From contig CADDYS010000005.1 of NCBI GenBank assembly GCA_902810715.1, positions 1 to 52,972 of the forward strand: a stretch of DNA of 52,972 nt, read 5' to 3'. The notes below the pieces were generated by a model. The model had not been told where the DNA came from. It worked only from the letters and a program-made list of their open reading frames with translations, and searched no databases. Shown in pieces: positions 44,404 to 52,972 of this stretch; positions within the stretch are counted from its first letter, which is position 1, and each line of letters begins with the position of its first letter. Made by a program: the position numbers and the translations under genes. The DNA comes from a bacterium (GTDB taxonomy: Bacteria > Actinomycetota > Aquicultoria > Aquicultorales > Aquicultoraceae).

Positions 44404-46949
44404 TTCAGTGCCGCAAGTATCGCCTTTTTGATGTCGTTTATCTGCTCTTCGTCGGATAGCTTCTGCCCGAAGATATCCCAGACGTAAAACGCGTCGATTA
44501 CCTTATCCACATTGGTTGATACTTTGGCCAGGTGGATATCGAGGTTTAAGTCGTGCATGACCCTGGTGATGGTGTAAAGAAGCCCGATCCTGTCCTGCGC
44601 GTGCACCTCGATTATGGTGTAAAAATCAGAAGAGGAGTTGTCTATATCAACCCTGGGTGGTTTCTTCAAGGCCTTTTTGGACTGGTAGCGATTGGCTTTC
44701 TCGGCGATACGGTAATCAAGCGCGATTTTTCCCTCCAGAGCCCGCTTGATGTCGCGGCTTATCTTATGCCACTTCTCGTTGCTTATCTCGTGCTCAAAAT
44801 ACCCTTCAACCTTAAATATATCAAGTGCAAAGCCATCGCTTCGAGTGTATATCTGGGCGCCCAGGATATTTATCCCGTGCAGGGCAAGCGCGCCGGATAC
44901 TTTATAGAAAAGGCCGGGCTGGTCACCCGCTATAAGAATGATCTCGCGTATGCCTTCCCGCTGTTTTGTGACAATTGTTATGTTTTTATTTTTGTGTTTT
45001 CGCATTAACTCAAAATGCTCAACGATGTCCTCGCCGGATTGCGCAAGTAGATACGAGTGGGGCATATGGTCAAGGAACCGCCCCACCTCGTCCTCGCCGT
45101 ACCTGGGGACGAGAGCCTGCCTTACCTTAGCGCTGGTCTTGCGGATGCGCTCGACGCTTTCCTTGTTCGTGTACTCGCCGCTTCTTATTATACGGATGAC
45201 TTTGTAGAAGATCTCGCGCAGTAAGTTTTCCTTCCAGGTATCCCAGGCCTTAGGGCCGGTCGCCATGGAGTCGGCAACCGAGATAAGGTAAAGCATTTTA
45301 AGCCGCTCCTCATCGATAACTTTCTCCGCGAGGTCGATAATCTCATTTTCATCATCCAGGTCACGGCGCAGCGCAATATCTGATAATAGAAGGTGGTTTC
45401 CAACTAAAAAGCCGACCGTCTCGCAGTCTTTAGGGGGAAGGCCCATGCGCGCGCATATCTTCTTTGCGATTTTTTCTCCTTTCTCGCTGTGGCTTTTGCC
45501 AAGCCCCTTGCCGACGTCGTGCAACAGGGCCGCAAGAAAGAGCAGGTCTTTTTGCCTGACCTCTTCGTAAACCTGTTTTAAAAGAGGGTTTACCTTATCG
45601 TACCTGCCCGCGCCCATCTTCTGAATTTCGGCGATTGTTAAGAAGAGGTGCATGTCAACTGTGTAGAGGTGGTATGAGTCGTATTGCGGCAGGCAGCGCA
45701 CATAGCTCCACTCAGGTATGTAGCGGGAGAGAACCCCGATATAGTCCATGACCTCAAGTACGGGAAGCGCCATCTCCCCTGAGCTTATGATTGCAAAGAA
45801 GTCATCCCTTATATTTTGCGTCCAGGCTGCCGGATTTTCGCTTTTCTCCAGGCCTTCTCTTATTATGCTAAGCCGCTTGTAGTCGATAGGGAGGCTCTCT
45901 TTTACGGCCCGCCGGAAAAGTTTCATCTCGGCACCGGGATGCTTGGTTATCTCTGCCGGGTTAGTAAGTGAAAGTTTTTTATTCTTAGCTGGTAGAAAAT
46001 CGCTTTTAAGCTGCTCCCAGAATGACCTTGATATGAGCTCAATTGCGCTTGCATGGGTATAAAACGAGCGCATGAATTTTTCAATACCGGAGATGCCGTT
46101 TCCGTCCTTAAAGCCAAGCGCCTTTGCAATTTCTCCCTGGTGCTCGAAGAAGAGCCGGTCGTTTTCGCGCCCGGATATGTAATGTAGATGGTTCCTAACG
46201 AGAAGCAAAAATTCCAGGCCGTCCTCAAGGGCCCCGGTGTCAAAACCTGTTAGATAACCGCTTTTAACCAGTTCTTTTGGGGAGGAGTAGCCGAGTAGGC
46301 CCTTAGAAGCCCACATGATTGCGTGGATATCGCGAAGCCCGCCCTCGCCCTCTTTTATGTCGGGTTCAAGAAGATATGCAGCCTGGCCGTACTGCGCATG
46401 CCTGGCGGCGCCCTCCTTTAGGATATTTTGCAAAAAACGCCTGCCGCCCCTTGAGCGAGTCCGCTTTATTAAGCTGTCCTGCAGTTTATAAAAGAAGACG
46501 GGGTCGCCGGCTACCAGGCGGGTGTCGAGAAGCGCGGTTTGCAGCTCAAAGTTGGTTGATGCCTGGGACAGGCTTTCCTTGATCGTGCGCGTGCCGTGCC
46601 CGACCTGCAGCCCCAAATCCCAAAGGGGATAGAAGATTTTCTCGGAGACCTGGGTGATCAGCGCCTTGTCTTTTAAGTTATGTAGAACCATTAGGTCGAT
46701 GTCGGAGAAGGGACAGAGCTCACGGCGCCCGTAGCTACCCAGGGCGATTATCGCGATGTCTTTTAAATCCGTGCTGATTTTTCGGCCATGATTGTCCAAC
46801 GCCTTGTTATATAAATCCGTTATTATTGCATCGACTATATCAGAGTGACGCTTTGCAAATCTACGCCCAGACGGTTTTTTGAAATATTCCTCTTTTAATT
46901 TTTTAAGGCCATTAGCATATTTATCAGTTATTTCTTTAGAGCCTACCAA
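44400..46949 (-). CDS. glnD: Bifunctional PII uridylyltransferase GlnD
   Basis: The 849-residue enzyme adds UMP to PII when glutamine is low and removes it when high. The nucleotidyltransferase site is GSYGRREL (71-78) with SDID (82-85); the HD domain has 'LLHDVGKGLGKSHSEKG' (about residue 475); two ACT domains for glutamine sensing fill the last 160 residues. The start is TTG with only a weak ribosome-binding site; no other start codon lies close. It is downstream of glnK copy 1 on the same strand. Confidence 0.93.
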   Translation of the reverse strand: MVGSKEITDKYANGLKKLKEEYFKKPSGRRFAKRHSDIVDAIITDLYNKALDNHGRKISTDLKDIAIIALGSYGRRELCPFSDIDLMVLHNLKDKALITQVSEKIFYPLWDLGLQVGHGTRTIKESLSQASTNFELQTALLDTRLVAGDPVFFYKLQDSLIKRTRSRGGRRFLQNILKEGAARHAQYGQAAYLLEPDIKEGEGGLRDIHAIMWASKGLLGYSSPKELVKSGYLTGFDTGALEDGLEFLLLVRNHLHYISGRENDRLFFEHQGEIAKALGFKDGNGISGIEKFMRSFYTHASAIELISRSFWEQLKSDFLPAKNKKLSLTNPAEITKHPGAEMKLFRRAVKESLPIDYKRLSIIREGLEKSENPAAWTQNIRDDFFAIISSGEMALPVLEVMDYIGVLSRYIPEWSYVRCLPQYDSYHLYTVDMHLFLTIAEIQKMGAGRYDKVNPLLKQVYEEVRQKDLLFLAALLHDVGKGLGKSHSEKGEKIAKKICARMGLPPKDCETVGFLVGNHLLLSDIALRRDLDDENEIIDLAEKVIDEERLKMLYLISVADSMATGPKAWDTWKENLLREIFYKVIRIIRSGEYTNKESVERIRKTSAKVRQALVPRYGEDEVGRFLDHMPHSYLLAQSGEDIVEHFELMRKHKNKNITIVTKQREGIREIILIAGDQPGLFYKVSGALALHGINILGAQIYTRSDGFALDIFKVEGYFEHEISNEKWHKISRDIKRALEGKIALDYRIAEKANRYQSKKALKKPPRVDIDNSSSDFYTIIEVHAQDRIGLLYTITRVMHDLNLDIHLAKVSTNVDKVIDAFYVWDIFGQKLSDEEQINDIKKAILAALN

Positions 46950-46993
46950 GTCAGTTCGCTCGCTTTATTAACTTTCATTCTAGACCGTATAAT

Positions 46994-47353
<360 letters not shown>

Positions 47354-47366
47354 TTAATTATCCCCC

Positions 47367-48710
47367 TTACGGCAAGTTATCCGGTGCCAGGGGCGCTTCA
47401 CCTGACACCGAGGGCATCTCGGATGGATATGCAGAAAAAGCGTTTGCGGTAACAAATCCTCCCGCGCTCCCGCCTAGCCCGGATAAATCATAGCCTACCT
47501 CGCTGTGTTGTGATAGATCAAGGCCGGTGATTTCGTCCTCTTCCTCAACTCTAACACCAAATAATTTATCGACAACTTTAAATATAACTAGACTTGCAAC
47601 AAAAGAGAATCCCACAACGGCAAATACGCCAAGAGCTTGTATCCCAATTAGGGAAGAATTGCCGTGAATAAGGCCGTTTGCGCCGGCTGGGTTGATTGCA
47701 GTGGATGCAAGTAAACCGACCGAGAGCGTTCCCAGGATACCGCCCACGCCGTGCACCCCGACAACATCAAGCGAGTCGTCGTAGCCTAACTTAAACTTCA
47801 GTGAGATAGCATAGTAGCAAATCACTCCGGCAGCTAGCCCTATAAGAAGCGCAGCCGACGGGCTTACAAATCCGGCTGCCGGTGTAATCGTTGCGAGACC
47901 CGCTATTGCGCCGGTTGCCGCACCAAGAGTCGTGGGCTTTCCGCCCTTTAGCCACTCTACGATCATCCAACTTGTAACGGCTGCAGTTGCCGCAACCTGC
48001 GTGGTGACGAACGCATTAGCTGCAAGAGCCCCCGAGGCAAGGGCGCTTCCCGCGTTAAAACCAAACCAGCCGAACCACAGGATGCCGGTACCGATGATTG
48101 TGAGCGGTATGTTGTGCGGTATCATCGGCTCGGTACCGAACCCCTTGCGCTTGCCGACAAAAATGGCGGCGGCAAGGGCGGCGGCGCCCGAGCTTGCGTG
48201 CACTACAATTCCGCCGGCAAAGTCAAGTACACCAAGGTTGCGCAGCCATCCGCCGACACCCCAGACCCAGTGCGCAACAGGGATGTATACGATAACAAAC
48301 CAGGCGATGATAAACAGCAGAAAAGACTTAAATTTCATGCGCTCGGCAAAAGCGCCCGTAATAAGGGCCGGTGTAATGATCGCAAACATCGCCTGAAAGA
48401 TCATGAAGGCCTCATGTGGGATGGTGGGCGCGTAGGCCGTGTTTGGAGCTGCGCCTACACCTCTAAGCCCTATCCAGCTTAAATCTCCGATTAGATGAAA
48501 CTTGTCCGGGCCGAAAGCCAGGCTGTAGCCAAAGAGCATCCATAAAACGTTTATAATGCCGATGATGATAAAGCTATGCATGATCGTGCCAAGAACGTTT
48601 TTGCTTCTTACCATGCCGCTGTAGAATAGGGCTAGGCCCGGGGTCATAAACAGCACCAGGGCGGCGGAAATGAGAATAAAGGCGGTATCGCCCGTGTTGA
48701 TATTTTGCAT
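47367..48710 (-). CDS. amtB: Ammonium transporter, copy 1
   Basis: The 447-residue membrane protein has about 11 hydrophobic helices and Amt landmarks 'DTAFILISAALVLFMTPGLALFY' (start region), 'HWVWGVGGWL', 'FGWFGFNAGSAL', and the pore-His region 'DDSLDVVGVHGVGG'. A 45-residue Gly/Pro-rich tail follows. GGAGGG precedes the ATG. It conducts ammonium inward and is gated by the PII protein encoded after it. Confidence 0.95.
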   Translation of the reverse strand: MQNINTGDTAFILISAALVLFMTPGLALFYSGMVRSKNVLGTIMHSFIIIGIINVLWMLFGYSLAFGPDKFHLIGDLSWIGLRGVGAAPNTAYAPTIPHEAFMIFQAMFAIITPALITGAFAERMKFKSFLLFIIAWFVIVYIPVAHWVWGVGGWLRNLGVLDFAGGIVVHASSGAAALAAAIFVGKRKGFGTEPMIPHNIPLTIIGTGILWFGWFGFNAGSALASGALAANAFVTTQVAATAAVTSWMIVEWLKGGKPTTLGAATGAIAGLATITPAAGFVSPSAALLIGLAAGVICYYAISLKFKLGYDDSLDVVGVHGVGGILGTLSVGLLASTAINPAGANGLIHGNSSLIGIQALGVFAVVGFSFVASLVIFKVVDKLFGVRVEEEDEITGLDLSQHSEVGYDLSGLGGSAGGFVTANAFSAYPSEMPSVSGEAPLAPDNLP

Positions 48711-48841
48711 GGTATCCCTCCATCTTTAAAACATGCAAATATTTGAGTTGTTAGGCCAAGTTTATGCACATTTTAAAGATACATTGTTACGTTTAAGTTA
48801 CTTTGAAGTTAAATCTATGTAAAACCAGAGATTGGGGATTA

Positions 48842-48869
48842 AAAAAAGGCGGTGAAGGCCGCCTTTTTA
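48842..48869. terminator. Terminator between the two glnK-amtB pairs
   Basis: AAAAAGGCGG pairs with CCGCCTTTTT around a TGAAGG-type loop. It lies 27 nt after the glnK copy 2 stop on the minus strand and would end the upstream transcript before amtB copy 1. Confidence 0.85.
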
Positions 48870-48896
48870 AATGGATGGAGGGATAACCATCCAAGC

Positions 48897-49241
<345 letters not shown>

Positions 49242-50591
49242 TCAACTCCTATAACCGCTGCTTAATGGGTCTGACTGCATCGTGTAGCTGGGCTCGGAGC
49301 TGGGCGCCGGCTGGAAGACCGCACCGGGTGCACCATGCTCAAGGGTGCCGCCACCGATGCCGCCAAGCGCGTAGCCGGTCTCGCTATGCTGTGAGAGATC
49401 AAGGCCGGTAACCTCGTCCTCGTCGCTGACCCTAAGACCCATAATTGCGTCGATGACTTTTAGGATTACGAACGATGCCGCGAATGTGTAACCAATGGTT
49501 ACGGCAACTGCTATAAGCTGCTTGCCTAAAAGTGCCGAATTTCCGTGGATAAGACCATTTGCGCCGGCTGAGTTGATTACGGTGGATGCAAACACGCCGG
49601 TTAAAAGTGCACCGATAATCCCGCCGACACCATGCACACCGACAACATCAAGTGAGTCGTCGTAACCAAGTCTGAACTTAAGTCCAACCGCCAGATAGCA
49701 GATAACGCCTGCGGCAAAGCCGATTACCATTGCTGCAATCGGGCCGACAAAGCCGGATGCCGGAGTTATCGCAACAAGGCCTGCGACCGCACCTGAGGCC
49801 GCACCAAGGGTTGTAGGTTTTCCGGTTTTAATCTTCTCGGCTAAAATCCAGCCCAGAGCCGCGGTGGCGGCTGCAATGTGCGTGACCACAAAAGCTACTG
49901 CGGCCAGACCGCCGGATGTAAGGGCGCTGCCCGCGTTAAAGCCAAACCAGCCAAACCACAGCATCGCTGCGCCAAGGATCGTCATCGGGAGGTTATGGGG
50001 GTGCATGGCCTCTCTCATAAACCCTTTGCGCTTACCGATGATAAGCACTGCGGCAAGTGCCGCAAAGGCCGCGTTGATATGAACAACGGTGCCGCCCGCA
50101 AAGTCAAGCGCGCCTAAATTTCTAATCCAACCGTCGACACCCCAGACCCAGTGTGCAACCGGGCTGTAGACAAGGGTCATCCAGGCTACCATGAAAACCA
50201 AAAACGAGCTGAACTTAATCCTCTCGGCAAACGCACCGGTAATAAGTGCCGGCGTGATGACCGCAAACATCATCTGAAAAGCCATAAATAAGATATGCGG
50301 TATGGTCGCCGCGTAATCGGCATTCGGAGCCATACCCACTCCTTTTAGGCCGATCCAGCTTAAATCGCCGATCAGATGAAACTTGTCGGGGCCAAAAGCT
50401 AAGCTATATCCATATAAGACCCAAACGATGGTGCCCACGCCGAGCATGATAAAGCTATGCATGATCGTGCCAAGGACATTCTTGCTTCTTACCATACCCC
50501 CGTAGAACAGAGCAAGGCCCGGGGTCATGAACATAACCAGAGCCGTTGCTACCAATACCCAAGCGGTATCGCCAGTATTGATGTGTTGCAT
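49242..50591 (-). CDS. amtB: Ammonium transporter, copy 2
   Basis: The 449-residue Amt protein is a paralogue of copy 1 with the same landmarks ('HWVWGVDGWI', 'FGWFGFNAGSAL', 'DDSLDVVGVHGVGG') and a different Gly/Ser/Pro-rich tail. The ATG at 50591 has GGAGGG 7 nt upstream and matches the copy 1 N-terminus; an upstream start at 50606 adds five residues. Together with copy 1 it reflects duplication of the whole amtB-glnK unit. Confidence 0.95.
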   Translation of the reverse strand: MQHINTGDTAWVLVATALVMFMTPGLALFYGGMVRSKNVLGTIMHSFIMLGVGTIVWVLYGYSLAFGPDKFHLIGDLSWIGLKGVGMAPNADYAATIPHILFMAFQMMFAVITPALITGAFAERIKFSSFLVFMVAWMTLVYSPVAHWVWGVDGWIRNLGALDFAGGTVVHINAAFAALAAVLIIGKRKGFMREAMHPHNLPMTILGAAMLWFGWFGFNAGSALTSGGLAAVAFVVTHIAAATAALGWILAEKIKTGKPTTLGAASGAVAGLVAITPASGFVGPIAAMVIGFAAGVICYLAVGLKFRLGYDDSLDVVGVHGVGGIIGALLTGVFASTVINSAGANGLIHGNSALLGKQLIAVAVTIGYTFAASFVILKVIDAIMGLRVSDEDEVTGLDLSQHSETGYALGGIGGGTLEHGAPGAVFQPAPSSEPSYTMQSDPLSSGYRS

Positions 50592-50829
50592 TTTAAATCC
50601 CTCCATTTAAAATAAACCAAGTTTTTCAATGAATTTTCTGCCGGAATAAACTATTTGCAGCTGTGTTATTCCAGATAATAACCGCCCGGTGTTTCAGAAG
50701 GGTTTCAGCGAGGTTAAGTGTATGTTGCTGTTTGGTTACGGTGATGTTGCGCGGATGTTAAGGGGAGATTAAATTGGGGACCGGAGTCAAGGAAAAGCAA
50801 TTAAAAGTTCAAAAATAAAAATGCAAAGC

Positions 50830-50854
50830 TTGTCCTGAGCGAAGTCGAACGGAT
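50830..50854. repeat. CCTGAGCGAAGTCGAA dispersed repeat, second copy
   Basis: TGTCCTGAGCGAAGTCGAAC matches the copy at 30,875-30,900. The stretch 50,607-51,060 otherwise shows the amtB leader and no convincing gene. Confidence 0.7.
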
Positions 50855-51067
50855 TGCAATGCAAAGTTAAAAATTGTCTAACCTACAGGCAGATGCTCTG
50901 TCACAGTGATTTTGCATTTCATAAAGATATCTGGCTCGATGAATCGAGAAACTACCCAATTGCAAGAATCCCGTGTGCCATGCAAGCTGTGCAAGAGATG
51001 AGGGAAGGCCTCTCAAAACCGGGTTGCAGGAGCTGGTTTTAAACAACCTTTGAACTGCTCCAGTAAA

Positions 51068-51145
51068 GAGCCGGGGTGGTGAACGTCAGAGGTTCACGTC
51101 CGGTTCTGTGAGAGCGTGGGGGTGAGATTCCCCTTACGCCACTCG
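51068..51145 (+). mobile_element. Group II intron 3' remnant (domains V and VI)
   Basis: GAGCCGGGG (51068) to CGGTTC (51106) forms domain V: GAGCCGG pairs with CCGGTTC and GTGAAC with GTTCAC, with the catalytic AGC at the base. Domain VI follows (GCGT...GGGGTGAGATTCCCC...ACGC), ending near CCACTCGAC. No reverse transcriptase ORF lies upstream, so this is an internally deleted intron; how far it extends 5' (perhaps to about 50,930) is uncertain. Confidence 0.85.
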
Positions 51146-51188
51146 ACTGAAATATAAAAATATATAAGTACTACTATTTTTCGTCTTT

Positions 51189-51214
51189 AATGGTGCTACG
51201 TGAGTAGCACCATT
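51189..51214 (+). promoter_or_regulatory. 11-bp stem hairpin upstream of the GGDEF gene
   Basis: AATGGTGCTAC (51189-51199) pairs perfectly with GTAGCACCATT (51204-51214) around GTGA. It lies 64 nt before the TTG start and has no T-run. It could be a terminator relic or a leader hairpin. Confidence 0.5.
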
Positions 51215-51277
51215 ATATAAGCCGATATTTAGATTAGGGGCTTTTTTAAGAGTGGTGAGCAATCAGGGGGTGTATAG

Positions 51278-52180
51278 TTGACCAACCATAGCGGTTTCTA
51301 CAAAGACCTTTTGGATAATATGTATGACGGCGTATATTTTGTAGATCGGCAAAGGAAGATCACCTACTGGAACAAAGGTGCTGAGAGGCTTACTGGCTAT
51401 AAAGGGTCTAATGTACTAGGAAAAAGTTGCTCGGATAACGTTCTTGTCCATGTAGATGACAAAGGGAGTTGTCTTTGTAAAGGACGCTGTCCTTTATTGA
51501 GAACTATTAATGATAGAAAAGTACGCGAAACGGAAGTATACCTTCACCATAGGGATGGGTACAAGGTTCCGGTGCTTGTACGCACAGCTCCTGTATACGA
51601 TGCGGAAGGAAAAATCATCGGAGCTGTTGAAGTCTTTAGCGATAATTCATCGAAAATTTCAGCTATCAAAAAGGTTGAAGAGCTTCAGGTAGTGGCCTAC
51701 CTCGATCCATTAACGGGCATCGGGAACCGGCGGTACGCTGAGATGAATTTATATTCCAGGTTAGACGAATTGCGTAGGTACGGTTGGTCTTTTGGCGCTC
51801 TCTTAATAGATGTTGATAAATTCAAGGTGGTCAATGACGTATACGGGCATGATATCGGAGACGAAGTTTTGCGAATGATAGCCAAGACAACATTAGGCTG
51901 CTTGAGGTCGTTTGACTTTTTAGGTAGATGGGGTGGAGAAGAATTCCTCGTACTAGTCGTAAATGTGGATGAGAATCAGATTTATAATGTGGCAAATAAA
52001 ATACGCCTTCTGGTGGAAAAATCCAGTTTTCCAATTGGCCGGCAAAGAATTCAAGCAACCGTTTCAATAGGTGCAACCCTTGCCAAACCAAGCGATACGG
52101 TAGATACGTTAGTAAAAAGAGCCGACCAGTTGATGTATTTAAGCAAGAACTCTGGTCGAAATACTATATCTGTTGGATAG
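51278..52180 (+). CDS. PAS-GGDEF diguanylate cyclase
   Basis: The 300-residue protein has an N-terminal PAS domain (about residues 5-120) with three closely spaced cysteines (65, 67, 71; CLCKGRC), then a GGDEF domain with GGEEF at 219-223 and the inhibitory RxxD at 210-213. It should make cyclic di-GMP and be feedback-inhibited. It lacks membrane segments. The start is TTG with GGGGGTG upstream. The PAS cysteines recall the chemoreceptor at 40.8 kb, suggesting a related redox or gas input. Confidence 0.9.
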   Translation: MTNHSGFYKDLLDNMYDGVYFVDRQRKITYWNKGAERLTGYKGSNVLGKSCSDNVLVHVDDKGSCLCKGRCPLLRTINDRKVRETEVYLHHRDGYKVPVLVRTAPVYDAEGKIIGAVEVFSDNSSKISAIKKVEELQVVAYLDPLTGIGNRRYAEMNLYSRLDELRRYGWSFGALLIDVDKFKVVNDVYGHDIGDEVLRMIAKTTLGCLRSFDFLGRWGGEEFLVLVVNVDENQIYNVANKIRLLVEKSSFPIGRQRIQATVSIGATLAKPSDTVDTLVKRADQLMYLSKNSGRNTISVG

Positions 52181-52393
52181 TGTTCTTGCGGAAGGTACCC
52201 TGATAATCCTATGTGGAATATAAAGAAAATTATCGGGCCAATAGAGTCCTAAGTGGTCTTGCACTTCTTTATACCCCAGAGTGTGCTGGAAATTATCCGC
52301 TAAGTTAGAAATTTCAAACCACCATAGACCAGTTTTGCCGAATACCAGAAATAAAGTGATAAACATAAGGAAGCTAAATATTATCTTTATTCA

Positions 52394-52416
52394 TACGCGC
52401 TGGCTTCTTGCGCGTA
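52394..52416 (+). promoter_or_regulatory. Small GC hairpin before the PsiE-like gene
   Basis: TACGCGC (52394-52400) pairs with GCGCGTA (52410-52416), 29 nt before the start codon. The gap 52,181-52,445 holds nothing else recognisable. Confidence 0.4.
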
Positions 52417-52445
52417 CATGAACTATTTTACGGAGGGTAATGTAG

Positions 52446-52949
52446 ATGGCGGTAAAGGAACGTGGTCTTGGCAGGTATTATGTAAATTTTAGCAGCGCTG
52501 TTCTTAGAAAAATATTCGTTACCGATTGCCGTAAGCGCGTATTAACTAAATTCTATCGGGCAGTAAGCAACTTTATCATCGATGCTCTCATAATTGCCGT
52601 GCTTTTCGCTTTGCTGGCTGGCACTTTGCAAATATTCATTCGCCTGCCGGTCGCTTTTTCAAAAGATTTTTTCTCACATGTATTTCATAGGTTGTTAAAC
52701 GATGTTATGGTCATTTTTATCTTTGTCGAACTCTTTCGCGTTTTGCTTGGGTATTTTAAGGAAGAGCGGGTCAAGATAACCTACATTGCGGATGCAACAC
52801 TAGTCTTTACTTTTAAAGAAATCTGGGTACGTTTCTCAGACCAGAGCTTTGAGCCAATAAAGATACTCGCTATGGGAGCAGCTATGCTAGTTGTTGTTAT
52901 CGTACGGACGCTAGCCGTACTGTTTTCACCCGACCGAGCGAGGGAGTAA
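52446..52949 (+). CDS. PsiE-like membrane protein
   Basis: The 167-residue protein has three to four hydrophobic helices (about residues 42-65, 85-103 and 140-160) and resembles the phosphate-starvation-inducible PsiE family ('NDVMVIFIFVELFRVLLGYF', then 'VKITYIADATLVFTFKEIWV'). Function of the family is not settled. GGAGGG lies 8 nt before the ATG. It ends 23 nt before the window end and appears complete. Confidence 0.8.
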   Translation: MAVKERGLGRYYVNFSSAVLRKIFVTDCRKRVLTKFYRAVSNFIIDALIIAVLFALLAGTLQIFIRLPVAFSKDFFSHVFHRLLNDVMVIFIFVELFRVLLGYFKEERVKITYIADATLVFTFKEIWVRFSDQSFEPIKILAMGAAMLVVVIVRTLAVLFSPDRARE

Positions 52950-52972
52950 TATCGCGTAGTATTTGTAAATAC

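Noticed and set aside
50592-50720. Sigma-54 promoter for amtB copy 2 (TGGAAT...TGCA)
   Set aside because: The GG and GC doublets are not at the required 10-nt spacing.
50854-51042. 62-codon frame upstream of domain V as a possible intron-encoded protein
   Set aside because: No reverse transcriptase, maturase or endonuclease motif; too short, and it begins in a dispersed repeat.

Overview
The window reads as one chromosomal segment of an anaerobic or facultative, Gram-positive-type bacterium. Evidence: an Asp23/AmaP/DUF2273 envelope cluster, a membrane-anchored 15-heme cytochrome c, a B12-dependent (class II) ribonucleotide reductase, LDH-type malate dehydrogenase with two-subunit class I fumarase, secreted wall amidase and glucosaminidase, and RicT. 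A deep-branching actinobacterial or Firmicutes-like subsurface lineage would fit, but this is inference; no rRNA is present. Non-ATG starts (TTG, GTG) are frequent.

Layout. 0.2-2.9 kb: two small unknown proteins and a 15-heme cytochrome. 3.0-4.8 kb: Asp23, two AmaP-like proteins and DUF2273. 4.9-6.6 kb: a geranylgeranyl-reductase-family flavoprotein and a rhodanese-fold lipoprotein lacking its catalytic cysteine. 6.8-11.4 kb: nrdJ interrupted by two homing-endonuclease inteins. 11.4-14.2 kb: ClpP-fold membrane protease, DUF1858 protein, Rrf2 and LysR regulators. 14.3-23.9 kb: two tandem Moco/Tuco-type riboswitches, tungstate transporter tupABC, then a molybdenum/tungsten cofactor series (mobA-fdhD fusion, moeA, a small unknown protein, mobB, moaA, moaC, MOSC protein, mog). 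24-31.9 kb: archaeal-type topoisomerase I, mdh, fumarase alpha and beta, tmk, holB, ricT. 31.9-35.6 kb: wall hydrolases, a group II intron 5' fragment, tRNA-Thr with a 21-bp duplicated 3' end, a MITE-like element, and a D,D-carboxypeptidase. 35.7-44.4 kb: MacB/FtsX-type ABC exporter, THUMP methyltransferase, cytosolic PAS chemoreceptor, RRM protein, CapA-like protein. 44.4-50.6 kb: glnD and two glnK-amtB pairs on the minus strand. 50.6-53 kb: a group II intron 3' remnant, a PAS-GGDEF cyclase and a PsiE-like membrane protein.

Functional reading. The 14-24 kb block is one pathway: tungstate uptake, pterin synthesis (MoaA, MoaC), metal insertion and adenylation (MoeA, Mog), nucleotide attachment (MobA, MobB) and sulfuration for formate dehydrogenase (FdhD). 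Its uptake genes are probably switched off by the finished cofactor through two stacked RNA sensors. The 44-50 kb block is a nitrogen-sensing unit (GlnD, PII, Amt) in duplicate.

The most unusual layer is non-coding. Several families of short intergenic repeats sit just after stop codons, and in five genes the stop codon itself lies in repeat sequence. Small inverted-repeat elements, intron fragments and a tRNA-end duplication add to this. The best candidates for something new are the tandem riboswitch leader with a possible antiterminator and short leader ORF, the repeat family that supplies stop codons, and the intein whose downstream splice residue is the reductase's catalytic cysteine.
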